A stretch of 64,000 nucleotides of DNA from Euwallacea fornicatus (taxonomy: Eukaryota; Arthropoda; Insecta; Coleoptera; Curculionidae): contig NW_027096019.1 in assembly GCF_040115645.1 (NCBI RefSeq), positions 496,001 to 560,000 on the forward strand, in the 5' to 3' direction. Each line of letters begins with the position of its first letter. Position 1 is the stretch's first letter. The translations under genes were made by a program, and so were the position numbers. The notes beneath the pieces are model-generated. The model was not told the origin of the DNA and did not search any database. It saw only the letters and a list, made by a program, of their open reading frames with translations. Positions 22,425-35,900 of the stretch are shown here, piece after piece.

Positions 22425-25400
22425 GTTAAAGAGCTCGTCGAGGTGATTCTGTGGTCAAATTTTGAAGGTAGTTGGAACTCATTTGCCGAAGTTACGGAGG
22501 TTCAAAACTTGAAAAGTCACGAAGGAAGTGTGTTTGAGCACATAAATTACTCGTTTTCTGGAAAACTCACCAAGATACAATGAAGCCTTATGAGTCATGA
22601 TGAAGAACTCACCGAGATGATTCTATGATCAATTTTTTAAGCAATTTGAAGCACATTTGCAGAAGTTACGGAGGTTCAAATCTTGAAAGGTCACGAGAGA
22701 TGTGTGTTTGTGCACATAAATTACTCGTTTCTAGAAAACTCACCAAGATACAATGAAGCCTTATGAGTCATGATGAAGAGCTCGTCGAGGTGATTCAATG
22801 ATCAATTTTTTAAGCAATTTGAAGCACATTTGCCGAAGTTACGTAGGTTCAAAGCTTGAAAAGTCACGAAAGTTGTGTGTTTGTGCACATAAATTACTCG
22901 TTTTCTAGAAAACTCACCTAGATACAATGAAGCCTTATGAGTCATGATGAAGAGCTCAAGGTGATGATTCTATGATCAATTTTTTAAGCAATTTGAAGCA
23001 CATTTGCCGAAGTTACGGAGGGTCAAAATTTGAAAAGTCACGAAAGAAGAGTGTTGTGCACATAAATTACTCGTTTTCTAGAAAACTCACCAAGATACAA
23101 TGAGGCCTTATTAGTCGTGTTAAAGTGCTCGTCGAGGTGATTCTGTGGTCCAATTTTGAAGGTAGTTGGAGCTCATTTGCCGAAGTTACGTAGGTTCAAA
23201 GCTTGAAAAGTCACGAAAGTTGTATGTTTGTGCAAATAAATTACTCGTTTTCTAGAAAACTCACCTAGATACAATGAGGCCTTATTTGTCATGTTAAAGA
23301 GCTCGTCGAGGTGATTCTGTGGTCCAATTTTGAAGGTAGTTGGAGCTCATTTGCCGAAGATACGGAGGGTCAAAGTTTGAAAAGTCACGAAAGAAGTGTG
23401 TTGTGCACATAAATTACTCGTTTTCTAGAAAACTCACCAAGATACAATGAGGCCTTATTTGTCATGTTACAGAGCTCGTCGAGGTGATTCTGTGGTCAAA
23501 TTTTGAAGGTAGTTGGAGCTCATTTGCCGAAGTTACGGAGGTTCAAATCTTGAAAGGTGACGAGAGATGTGTGTTTGTGCACATAAATTACTCGTTTTCT
23601 GGAAAACTCACCAAGATACAATGAAGCCTTATTTGTCATGTTACAGAGCTCGTCGAGGTGATTCTGTGGTCCAATTTTGAAGGTAGTTGGAGCTCATTTG
23701 CCGAAGTTACGGAGGTTCAAATCTTGAAAGGTGACGAGAGATGTGTGTTTGTGCACATAAATTACTCGTTTCTAGAAAACTCACCTAGATACAATGAAGC
23801 CTTATGAGTCATGATGAAGAGCTCGTCGAGGTGATTCTATGATCAATTTTTTAAGCAATTTGAAGCACATTTGCCGAAGTTACGGAGGTTCAAAGCTTGA
23901 AAAGTCACGAAAGATGTGTGTTTGTGCACATAAATTACTCGTTTCTAGAAAACTCACCTAAATACAATGAGGCCTTATTTGTCATGTTAAAGAGCTCGTC
24001 GAGGTGATTCTGTGGTCAAATTTTGAAGGTAGTTGGAGCTCATTTGCCGAAGTTACGGAGGTTCAAATCTTGAAAGGTCACGAGAGATGTGTGTTTGTGC
24101 AAATAAATTACTCGTTTTCTAGAAAACTCACCTAAATACAATGAGGCCTTATTTGTCATGTTAAAGAGCTCGTCGAGGTGATTCTGTGGTCAAATTTTGA
24201 AGGTATTTGGAGCTCATTTGCCGAAGTTACGGAGGTTCAAATCTTGAAAGGTCACGAGAGATGTGTGTTTGTGCACATAAATTACTCGTTTCTAGAAAAC
24301 TCACCTAGATACAATGAAGCCTTATGAGTCATGATGAAGAGCTCGTCGAGGTGATTCTATGATCAATTTTTTAAGCAATTTGAAGCACATTTGCCGAAGT
24401 TACGGAGGTTCAAAGCTTGAAAAGTCACGAAAGATGTGTGTTTGTGCACATAAATTACTCGTTTCTAGAAAACTCACCTAAATACAATGAGGCCTTATTT
24501 GTCATGTTAAAGAGCTCGTCGAGGTGATTCTGTGGTCAAATTTTGAAGGTAGTTGGAGCTCATTTGCCGAAGTTACGGAGGTTCAAATCTTGAAAGGTCA
24601 CGAGAGATGTGTGTTTGTGCACATAAATTACTCGTTTCTAGAAAACTCACCTAGATACAATGAAGCCTTATGAGTCATGATGAAGAGCTCGTCGAGGTGA
24701 TTCTATGATCAATTTTTTAAGCAATTTGAAGCACATTTGCCGAAGTTACGGAGGTTCAAAGCTTGAAAAGTCACGAAAGATGTGTGTTTGTGCACATAAA
24801 TTACTCGTTTCTAGAAAACTCACCTAAATACAATGAGGCCTTATTTGTCATGTTAAAGAGCTCGTCGAGGTGATTCTGTGGTCAAATTTTGAAGGTAGTT
24901 GGAGCTCATTTGCCGAAGTTACGGAGGTTCAAATCTTGAAAGGTCACGAGAGATGTGTGTTTGTGCACATAAATTACTCGTTTCTAGAAAACTCACCTAG
25001 ATACAATGAAGCCTTATGAGTCATGATGAAGAGCTCGTCGAGGTGATTCTATGATCAATTTTTTAAGCAATTTGAAGCACATTTGCCGAAGTTACGGAGG
25101 TTCAAAGCTTGAAAAGTCACGAAAGATGTGTGTTTGTGCACATAAATTACTCGTTTCTAGAAAACTCACCTAAATACAATGAGGCCTTATTTGTCATGTT
25201 AAAGAGCTCGTCGAGGTGATTCTGTGGTCAAATTTTGAAGGTAGTTGGAACTCATTTGCCGAAGTTACGGAGGTTCAAAACTTGAAAAGTCACGAAGGAA
25301 GTGTGTTTGAGCACATAAATTACTCGTTTTCTGGAAAACTCACCAAGATACAATGAAGCCTTATGAGTCATGATGAAGAACTCACCGAGATGATTCTATG

Positions 25401-28260
25401 ATCAATTTTTTAAGCAATTTGAAGCACATTTGCAGAAGTTACGGAGGTTCAAATCTTGAAAGGTTACGAGAGATGTGTGTTTGTGCACATAAATTACTCG
25501 TTTCTAGAAAACTCACCTAAATACAATGAGGCCTTATTTGTCATGTTAAAGAGCTCGTCGAGGTGATTCTGTGGTCAAATTTTGAAGGTAGTTGGAACTC
25601 ATTTGCCGAAGTTACGGAGGTTCAAAACTTGAAAAGTCACGAAGGAAGTGTGTTTGAGCACATAAATTACTCGTTTTCTGGAAAACTCACCAAGATACAA
25701 TGAAGCCTTATGAGTCATGATGAAGAACTCACCGAGATGATTCTATGATCAATTTTTTAAGCAATTTGAAGCACATTTGCAGAAGTTACGGAGGTTCAAA
25801 ACTTGAAAAGTCACGAAGGAAGTGTGTTTGAGCACATAAATTACTCGTTTTCTGGAAAACTCACCAAGATACAATGAAGCCTTATTTGTCATGTTACAGA
25901 GCTCGTCGAGGTGATTCTGTGGTCCAAATTTGAAGGTAGTTGGAGCTCATTTGCCGAAGTTACGGAGGTTCAAATCTTGAAAGGTTACGAGAGATGTGTG
26001 TTTGTGCACATAAATTACTCGTTTCTAGAAAACTCACCTAGATACAATGAAGCCTTATGAGTCATGATGAAGAGCTCGTCGAGGTGATTCTATGATCAAT
26101 TTTTTAAGCAATTTGAAGCACATTTGCCGAAGTTACGGAGGTTCAAAGCTTGAAAAGTCACGAAAGATGTGTGTTTGTGCACATAAATTACTCGTTTCTA
26201 GAAAACTCACCTAAATACAATGAGGCCTTATTTGTCATGTTAAAGAGCTCGTCGAGGTGATTCTGTGGTCAAATTTTGAAGGTAGTTGGAGCTCATTTGC
26301 CGAAGTTACGGAGGTTCAAATCTTGAAAGGTCACGAGAGATGTGTGTTTGTGCAAATAAATTACTCGTTTTCTAGAAAACTCACCTAAATACAATGAGGC
26401 CTTATTTGTCATGTTAAAGAGCTCGTCGAGGTGATTCTGTGGTCAAATTTTGAAGGTATTTGGAGCTCATTTGCCGAAGTTACGGAGGTTCAAATCTTGA
26501 AAGGTCACGAGAGATGTGTGTTTGTGCACATAAATTACTCGTTTCTAGAAAACTCACCTAGATACAATGAAGCCTTATGAGTCATGATGAAGAGCTCGTC
26601 GAGGTGATTCTATGATCAATTTTTTAAGCAATTTGAAGCACATTTGCCGAAGTTACGGAGGTTCAAAGCTTGAAAAGTCACGAAAGATGTGTGTTTGTGC
26701 ACATAAATTACTCGTTTCTAGAAAACTCACCTAAATACAATGAGGCCTTATTTGTCATGTTAAAGAGCTCGTCGAGGTGATTCTGTGGTCAAATTTTGAA
26801 GGTAGTTGGAGCTCATTTGCCGAAGTTACGGAGGTTCAAATCTTGAAAGGTCACGAGAGATGTGTGTTTGTGCAAATAAATTACTCGTTTTCTAGAAAAC
26901 TCACCTAAATACAATGAGGCCTTATTTGTCATGTTAAAGAGCTCTTCGAGGTGATTCTGTGGTCAAATTTTGAAGGTATTTGGAGCTCATTTGCCGAAGT
27001 TACGGAGGTTCAAATCTTGAAAGGTCACGAGAGATGTGTGTTTGTGCACATAAATTACTCGTTTCTAGAAAACTCACCTAGATACAATGAAGCCTTATGA
27101 GTCATGATGAAGAGCTCGTCGAGGTGATTCTATGATCAATTTTTTAAGCAATTTGAAGCACATTTGCCGAAGTTACGGAGGTTCAAAGCTTGAAAAGTCA
27201 CGAAAGATGTGTGTTTGTGCACATAAATTACTCGTTTCTAGAAAACTCACCTAAATACAATGAGGCCTTATTTGTCATGTTAAAGAGCTCGTCGAGGTGA
27301 TTCTGTGGTCAAATTTTGAAGGTAGTTGGAGCTCATTTGCCGAAGTTACGGAGGTTCAAATCTTGAAAGGTCACGAGAGATGTGTGTTTGTGCACATAAA
27401 TTACTCGTTTCTAGAAAACTCACCTAGATACAATGAAGCCTTATGAGTCATGATGAAGAGCTCGTCGAGGTGATTCTATGATCAATTTTTTAAGCAATTT
27501 GAAGCACATTTGCCGAAGTTACGGAGGTTCAAAGCTTGAAAAGTCACGAAAGATGTGTGTTTGTGCACATAAATTACTCGTTTCTAGAAAACTCACCTAA
27601 ATACAATGAGGCCTTATTTGTCATGTTAAAGAGCTCGTCGAGGTGATTCTGTGGTCAAATTTTGAAGGTAGTTGGAACTCATTTGCCGAAGTTACGGAGG
27701 TTCAAAACTTGAAAAGTCACGAAGGAAGTGTGTTTGAGCACATAAATTACTCGTTTTCTGGAAAACTCACCAAGATACAATGAAGCCTTATGAGTCATGA
27801 TGAAGAACTCACCGAGATGATTCTATGATCAATTTTTTAAGCAATTTGAAGCACATTTGCAGAAGTTACGGAGGTTCAAAACTTGAAAAGTCACGAAGGA
27901 AGTGTGTTTGAGCACATAAATTACTCGTTTTCTGGAAAACTCACCAAGATACAATGAAGCCTTATTTGTCATGTTACAGAGCTCGTCGAGGTGATTCTGT
28001 GGTCCAAATTTGAAGGTAGTTGGAGCTCATTTGCCGAAGTTACGGAGGTTCAAATCTTGAAAGGTTACGAGAGATGTGTGTTTGTGCACATAAATTACTC
28101 GTTTCTAGAAAACTCACCTAGATACAATGAAGCCTTATGAGTCATGATGAAGAGCTCGTCGAGGTGATTCTATGATCAATTTTTTAAGCAATTTGAAGCA
28201 CATTTGCCGAAGTTACGGAGGTTCAAAGCTTGAAAAGTCACGAAAGATGTGTGTTTGTGC
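21180..28260 (+). repeat. Domain 3: A-B dimer array with 12- to 18-monomer blocks
   Basis: A (alpha) and B (beta) monomers alternate for long stretches, for example 24,300-25,250, giving a 347-bp dimer. Blocks repeat at 2,427 bp (GTTACAGAG 21,214/23,641), at 2,080 bp (25,894/27,974, with the private GGTCCAAATTTGAAGG) and at 520 bp (26,455/26,975). The stretch from 23,470 to the GCAGAAG marker at 25,432 mirrors 21,040 to 22,659 but is two monomers longer, an A-B dimer gain. A domain 2 patch sits at 22,665-23,458. Confidence 0.75.
22665..23458 (+). repeat. Domain 2 patch inside domain 3 (source-like 19,544-20,337)
   Basis: About 790 bp matches 19,544-20,337 at an offset of 3,121 bp (18 monomers). 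It carries GATTCAATG, GCTCAAGGTG (22,957/19,836), GAAGAGTGTTG, GTTGTATG and GAAGATACGG. A third copy lies at 61,120-61,913. Left edge: GCAGAAG here against GCCGAAG. Right edge: TTTGTCATGTTACAG here against TTAGTCGTGTTAAAG. A block flanked on both sides by a different monomer context points to conversion-like transfer or a double exchange. Confidence 0.75.
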
Positions 28261-30364
28261 ACATAAGTTACTCGTTTTCTAGAAAACTCACCAAGATACA
28301 ATGAAGCCTTATGAGTCATGATGAAGAACTCACCGAGATGATTCTATGATCAATTTTTTAAGCAATTTGAAGCACATTTGCGGAAGTTACGGAGGTTCAA
28401 AATTTGAAAAGTCACGAAAGAAGTGTGTTTGTGCACATAAATTACTCGTTTTCTGGAAAACTCACCAAGATACAATGAAGCCTTATTTGTCATGTTAAAG
28501 AGCTCGTCGAGGTGATTCTGTGGTCCAATTTTGAAGGTACTTGGAGCTCATTTGCCGAAGTTACGGAGGGTCAAAGTTTGAAAAGTCACGAAAGAAGTGT
28601 GTTGTGCACATAAATTACTCGTTTCTAGAAAACTCACCTAAATACAATGAGGCCTTATTTGTCATGTTAAAGAGCTCGTCGAGGTGATTCTGTGGTCAAA
28701 TTTTGAAGGTAGTTGGAGCTCATTTGCCGAAGTTACGGAGGTTCAAATCTTGAAAGGTCACGAGAGATGTGTGTTTGTGCACATAAATTACTCGTTTCTA
28801 GAAAACTCACCTAGATACAATGAAGCCTTATGAGTCATGATGAAGAGCTCGTCGAGGTGATTCTATGATCAATTTTTTAAGCAATTTGAAGCACATTTGC
28901 CGAAGTTACGGAGGTTCAAAGCTTGAAAAGTCACGAAAGATGTGTGTTTGTGCACATAAATTACTCGTTTCTAGAAAACTCACCTAAATACAATGAGGCC
29001 TTATTTGTCATGTTAAAGAGCTCGTCGAGGTGATTCTGTGGTCAAATTTTGAAGGTAGTTGGAACTCATTTGCCGAAGTTACGGAGGTTCAAAACTTGAA
29101 AAGTCACGAAGGAAGTGTGTTTGAGCACATAAATTACTCGTTTTCTGGAAAACTCACCAAGATACAATGAAGCCTTATGAGTCATGATGAAGAACTCACC
29201 GAGATGATTCTATGATCAATTTTTTAAGCAATTTGAAGCACATTTGCAGAAGTTACGGAGGTTCAAAACTTGAAAAGTCACGAAGGAAGTGTGTTTGAGC
29301 ACATAAATTACTCGTTTTCTGGAAAACTCACCAAGATACAATGAAGCCTTATTTGTCATGTTACAGAGCTCGTCGAGGTGATTCTGTGGTCCAAATTTGA
29401 AGGTAGTTGGAGCTCATTTGCCGAAGTTACGGAGGTTCAAATCTTGAAAGGTTACGAGAGATGTGTGTTTGTGCACATAAATTACTCGTTTCTAGAAAAC
29501 TCACCTAGATACAATGAAGCCTTATGAGTCATGATGAAGAGCTCGTCGAGGTGATTCTATGATCAATTTTTTAAGCAATTTGAAGCACATTTGCCGAAGT
29601 TACGGAGGTTCAAAGCTTGAAAAGTCACGAAAGATGTGTGTTTGTGCACATAAGTTACTCGTTTTCTAGAAAACTCACCAAGATACAATGAAGCCTTATG
29701 AGTCATGATGAAGAACTCACCGAGATGATTCTATGATCAATTTTTTAAGCAATTTGAAGCACATTTGCGGAAGTTACGGAGGTTCAAAATTTGAAAAGTC
29801 ACGAAAGAAGTGTGTTTGTGCACATAAATTACTCGTTTTCTGGAAAACTCACCAAGATACAATGAAGCCTTATTTGTCATGTTAAAGAGCTCGTCGAGGT
29901 GATTCTGTGGTCCAATTTTGAAGGTACTTGGAGCTCATTTGCCGAAGTTACGGAGGGTCAAAGTTTGAAAAGTCACGAAAGAAGTGTGTTGTGCACATAA
30001 ATTACTCGTTTTCTGGAAAACTCACCAAGATACAATGAAGCCTTATTTGTCATGTTAAAGAGCTCGTCGAGGTGATTCTGTGGTCCAATTTTGTAGGTAG
30101 TTGGAGCTCATTTGCCGATGTTACGTAGGTTCAAAGCTTGAAAAGTCACGAAAGTTGTGTGTTTGTGCACATAAATTACTCGTTTCTAGAAAACTCACCT
30201 AGATACAATGAAGCCTTATGAGTCATGATGAAGAGCTCGTCGAGGTGATTCTATGATTAATTTTTTAAGCAATTTGAAGCACATTTGCCGAAGTTACGGA
30301 GGTTCAAAGCTTGAAAAGTCACGAAAGATGTGTGTTTGTGCACATAAATTACTCGTTTTCTAAA

Positions 30365-30516
30365 AAACTCACCAAGATACAATGAGAGCTCGTCGAGGTG
30401 ATTCTGTGGTAAAATTTTGAAGGTATTTGAAGCTCATTTGCCGAAGTTACGGAGGTTCAAATCTTGAAAGGTCACGAGAGATGTGTGTTTGTGCACATAA
30501 ATTACTCGTTTCTAGA
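30365..30516 (+). repeat. Short 152-bp monomer with 21-bp deletion, copy 1
   Basis: ACAATGA is joined directly to GAGCTCG, removing 21 bp (from AGCCTTATTTGTC to TTAAA in a B-like monomer). The next AAACTC comes 152 bp later instead of 173. The deleted part is exactly the variable word that separates subtypes. A nearly identical lesion lies at 32,773 in a related block and another at 57,914. The deletion breaks the array's length register by 21 bp but leaves the core and right half intact. Confidence 0.9.
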
Positions 30517-32772
30517 AAACTCACCTAGATACAATGAAGCCTTATGAGTCATGATGAAGAGCTCGTCGAGGTGATTCTATGATCAATTTTTTAAGCAATT
30601 TGAAGCACATTTGCCGAAGTTACGGAGGTTCAAAGCTTGAAAAGTCACGAAAGATGTGTGTTTGTGCACATAAATTACTCGTTTCTAGAAAACTCACCAA
30701 GATACAATGAGGCCTTATTAGTCTTGTTAAAGTGCTCGTCGAGGTGATTCTGCGGTCAAATTTTGAAGGAATTTGAAGCTCATTTGCCGAAGTTACGGAG
30801 GTTCAAATCTTGAAAAGTCACGAAAGATGTGTGTTTGAGCACATAAATTACTCGTTTTCTAGAAATCTCAGCAAGATACAATGAAGCCTTATTTGTCATG
30901 TTAAAGAGCTCGTCGAGGTGATTCTGTGGTAAAATTTTGAAGGTATTTGAAGCTCATTTGCCGAAGTTACGGAGGTTCAAATCTTGAAAGGTTACGAGAG
31001 ATGTGTGTTTGTGCACATAAATTACTCGTTTCTAGAAAACTCACCTAGATACAATGAAGCCTTATGAGTCATGATGAAGAGCTCGTCGAGGTGATTCTAT
31101 GATCAATTTTTTAAGCAATTTGAAGCACATTTGCCGAAGTTACGGAGGTTCAAAGCTTGAAAAGTCACGAAAGATGTGTGTTTGTGCACATAAATTACTC
31201 GTTTCTAGAAAACTCACCTAAATACAATGAGGCCTTATTTGTCATGTTAAAGAGCTCGTCGAGGTGATTCTGTGGTCAAATTTTGAAGGTAGTTGGAACT
31301 CATTTGCCGAAGTTACGGAGGTTCAAAACTTGAAAAGTCACGAAGGAAGTGTGTTTGAGCACATAAATTACTCGTTTTCTGGAAAACTCACCAAGATACA
31401 ATGAAGCCTTATGAGTCATGATGAAGAACTCACCGAGATGATTCTATGATCAATTTTTTAAGCAATTTGAAGCACATTTGCAGAAGTTACGGAGGTTCAA
31501 AACTTGAAAAGTCACGAAGGAAGTGTGTTTGAGCACATAAATTACTCGTTTTCTGGAAAACTCACCAAGATACAATGAAGCCTTATTTGTCATGTTACAG
31601 AGCTCGTCGAGGTGATTCTGTGGTCCAAATTTGAAGGTAGTTGGAGCTCATTTGCCGAAGTTACGGAGGTTCAAATCTTGAAAGGTTACGAGAGATGTGT
31701 GTTTGTGCACATAAATTACTCGTTTCTAGAAAACTCACCTAGATACAATGAAGCCTTATGAGTCATGATGAAGAGCTCGTCGAGGTGATTCTATGATCAA
31801 TTTTTTAAGCAATTTGAAGCACATTTGCCGAAGTTACGGAGGTTCAAAGCTTGAAAAGTCACGAAAGATGTGTGTTTGTGCACATAAGTTACTCGTTTTC
31901 TAGAAAACTCACCAAGATACAATGAAGCCTTATGAGTCATGATGAAGAACTCACCGAGATGATTCTATGATCAATTTTTTAAGCAATTTGAAGCACATTT
32001 GCGGAAGTTACGGAGGTTCAAAATTTGAAAAGTCACGAAAGAAGTGTGTTTGTGCACATAAATTACTCGTTTTCTGGAAAACTCACCAAGATACAATGAA
32101 GCCTTATTTGTCATGTTAAAGAGCTCGTCGAGGTGATTCTGTGGTCCAATTTTGAAGGTACTTGGAGCTCATTTGCCGAAGTTACGGAGGGTCAAAGTTT
32201 GAAAAGTCACGAAAGAAGTGTGTTGTGCACATAAATTACTCGTTTTCTGGAAAACTCACCAAGATACAATGAAGCCTTATTTGTCATGTTAAAGAGCTCG
32301 TCGAGGTGATTCTGTGGTCCAATTTTGTAGGTAGTTGGAGCTCATTTGCCGATGTTACGTAGGTTCAAAGCTTGAAAAGTCACGAAAGTTGTGTGTTTGT
32401 GCACATAAATTACTCGTTTCTAGAAAACTCACCTAGATACAATGAAGCCTTATGAGTCATGATGAAGAGCTCGTCGAGGTGATTCTATGATTAATTTTTT
32501 AAGCAATTTGAAGCACATTTGCCGAAGTTACGGAGGTTCAAAGCTTGAAAAGTCACGAAAGATGTGTGTTTGTGCACATAAATTACTCGTTTTCTAAAAA
32601 ACTCACCAAGATACAATGAAGCCTTATGAGTCATGATGAAGAACTCACCGAGATGATTCTATGATCAATTTTTTAAGCAATTTGAAGCACATTTGCCGAA
32701 GTTACGGAGGTTCAAAACTTGAAAAGTCACGAAGGAAGTGTGTTTGAGCACATAAATTACTCGTTTTCTGGA

Positions 32773-32924
32773 AAACTCACCAAGATACAATGAGAGCTCG
32801 TCGAGGTGATTCTGTGGTAAAATTTTGAAGGTATTTGAAGCTCATTTGCCGAAGTTACGGAGGTTCAAATCTTGAAAGGTCACGAGAGATGTGTGTTTGT
32901 GCACATAAATTACTCGTTTCTAGA
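32773..32924 (+). repeat. Short 152-bp monomer with 21-bp deletion, copy 2
   Basis: It has the same junction ACAATGA/GAGCTCG as at 30,384. The 5' neighbour differs: here an A' gamma monomer (CTGGAAAAC) precedes, while at 30,365 the neighbour ends CTAAAAAAC. Upstream, blocks correspond at offset 2,234; downstream of the lesion the offset is 2,408. This copy therefore has one extra monomer next to the lesion. Confidence 0.9.
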
Positions 32925-35900
32925 AAACTCACCTAGATACAATGAAGCCTTATGAGTCATGATGAAGAGCTCGTCGAGGTGATTCTATGATCAATTTTTT
33001 AAGCAATTTGAAGCACATTTGCCGAAGTTACGGAGGTTCAAAGCTTGAAAAGTCACGAAAGATGTGTGTTTGTGCACATAAATTACTCGTTTCTAGAAAA
33101 CTCACCAAGATACAATGAGGCCTTATTAGTCTTGTTAAAGTGCTCGTCGAGGTGATTCTGCGGTCAAATTTTGAAGGAATTTGAAGCTCATTTGCCGAAG
33201 TTACGGAGGTTCAAATCTTGAAAAGTCACGAAAGATGTGTGTTTGAGCACATAAATTACTCGTTTTCTAGAAATCTCAGCAAGATACAATGAAGCCTTAT
33301 TTGTCATGTTAAAGAGCTCGTCGAGGTGATTCTGTGGTAAAATTTTGAAGGTATTTGAAGCTCATTTGCCGAAGTTACGGAGGTTCAAATCTTGAAAGGT
33401 TACGAGAGATGTGTGTTTGTGCACATAAATTACTCGTTTCTAGAAAACTCACCTAGATACAATGAAGCCTTATGAGTCATGATGAAGAGCTCGTCGAGGT
33501 GATTCTGTGGTCAAATTTTGAAGGTAGTTGGAGCTCATTTGCCGAAGTTACGGAGGTTCAAATCTTGAAAGGTCACGAGAGATGTGTGTTTGTGCACATA
33601 AGTTACTCGTTTTCTAGAAAACTCACCAAGATACAATGAAGCCTTATGAGTCATGATGAAGAACTCACCGAGATGATTCTATGATCAATTTTTTAAGCAA
33701 TTTGAAGCACATTTGCGGAAGTTACGGAGGTTCAAAATTTGAAAAGTCACGAAAGAAGTGTGTTTGTGCACATAAATTACTCGTTTTCTGGAAAACTCAC
33801 CAAGATACAATGAAGCCTTATTTGTCATGTTAAAGAGCTCGTCGAGGTGATTCTGTGGTCCAATTTTGTAGGTAGTTGGAGCTCATTTGCCGAAGTTACG
33901 TAGGTTCAAAGCTTGAAAAGTCACGAAAGTTGTGTGTTTGTGCACATAAATTACTCGTTTTCTAGAAAACTCACCTAGATACAATGAAGCCTTATGAGTC
34001 ATGATGAAGAGCTCGTCGAGGTGATTCTATGATTAATTTTTTAAGCAATTTGAAGCACATTTGCCGAAGTTACGGAGGTTCAAAGCTTGAAAAGTCACGA
34101 AAGATGTGTGTTTGTGCATATAAATTACTCGTTTTCTAGAAAACTCACCAAGATACAATGAAGCCTTATGAGTCATGATGAAGAACTCACCGAGATGATT
34201 CTATGATCAATTTTTTAAGCAATTTGAAGCACATTTGCCGAAGTTACGGAGGTTCAAAACTTGAAAAGTCACGAAGGAAGTGTGTTTGAGCACATAAATT
34301 ACTCGTTTTCTGGAAAACTCACCAAGATACAATGAAGCCTTATTTGTCATGTTAAAGAGCTCGTCGAGGTGATTCTGTGGTAAAATTTTGAAGGTATTTG
34401 AAGCTCATTTGCCGAAGTTACGGAGGTTCAAATCTTGAAAGGTTACGAGAGATGTGTGTTTGTGCACATAAATTACTCGTTTCTAGAAAACTCACCTAGA
34501 TACAATGAAGCCTTATGAGTCATGATGAAGAGCTCGTCGAGGTGATTCTATGATCAATTTTTTAAGCAATTTGAAGCACATTTGCCGAAGTTACGGAGGT
34601 TCAAAGCTTGAAAAGTCACGAAAGATGTGTGTTTGTGCACATAAATTACTCGTTTCTAGAAAACTCACCTAAATACAATGAGGCCTTATTTGTCATGTTA
34701 AAGAGCTCGTCGAGGTGATTCTGTGGTCAAATTTTGAAGGTAGTTGGAGCTCATTTGCCGAAGTTACGGAGGTTCAAATCTTGAAAGGTCACGAGAGATG
34801 TGTGTTTGTGCAAATAAATTACTCGTTTTCTAGAAAACTCACTTAAATACAATGAGGCCTTATTTGTCATGTTAAAGAGCTCGTCGAGGTGATTCTGTGG
34901 TCAAATTTTGAAGGTATTTGGAGCTCATTTGCCGAAGTTACGGAGGTTCAAATCTTGAAAGGTCACGAGAGATGTGTGTTTGTGCACATAAATTACTCGT
35001 TTCTAGAAAACTCACCTAGATACAATGAAGCCTTATGAGTCATGATGAAGAGCTCGTCGAGGTGATTCTATGATCAATTTTTTAAGCAATTTGAAGCACA
35101 TTTGCCGAAGTTACGGAGGTTCAAAGCTTGAAAAGTCACGAAAGATGTGTGTTTGTGCACATAAATTACTCGTTTCTAGAAAACTCACCTAAATACAATG
35201 AGGCCTTATTTGTCATGTTAAAGAGCTCGTCGAGGTGATTCTGTGGTCAAATTTTGAAGGTAGTTGGAGCTCATTTGCCGAAGTTACGGAGGTTCAAAAC
35301 TTGAAAAGTCACGAAGGAAGTGTGTTTGAGCACATAAATTACTCGTTTTCTAGAAATCTCAGCAAGATACAATGAAGCCTTATTTGTCATGTTAAAGAGC
35401 TCGTCGAGGTGATTCTGTGGTAAAATTTTGAAGGTATTTGAAGCTCATTTGCCGAAGTTACGGAGGTTCAAATCTTGAAAGGTTACGAGAGATGTGTGTT
35501 TGTGCACATAAATTACTCGTTTCTAGAAAACTCACCTAGATACAATGAAGCCTTATGAGTCATGATGAAGAGCTCGTCGAGGTGATTCTGTGGTCAAATT
35601 TTGAAGGTAGTTGGAGCTCATTTGCCGAAGTTACGGAGGTTCAAATCTTGAAAGGTCACGAGAGATGTGTGTTTGTGCACATAAGTTACTCGTTTTCTAG
35701 AAAACTCACCAAGATACAATGAAGCCTTATGAGTCATGATGAAGAACTCACCGAGATGATTCTATGATCAATTTTTTAAGCAATTTGAAGCACATTTGCG
35801 GAAGTTACGGAGGTTCAAAATTTGAAAAGTCACGAAAGAAGTGTGTTTGTGCACATAAATTACTCGTTTTCTGGAAAACTCACCAAGATACAATGAAGCC

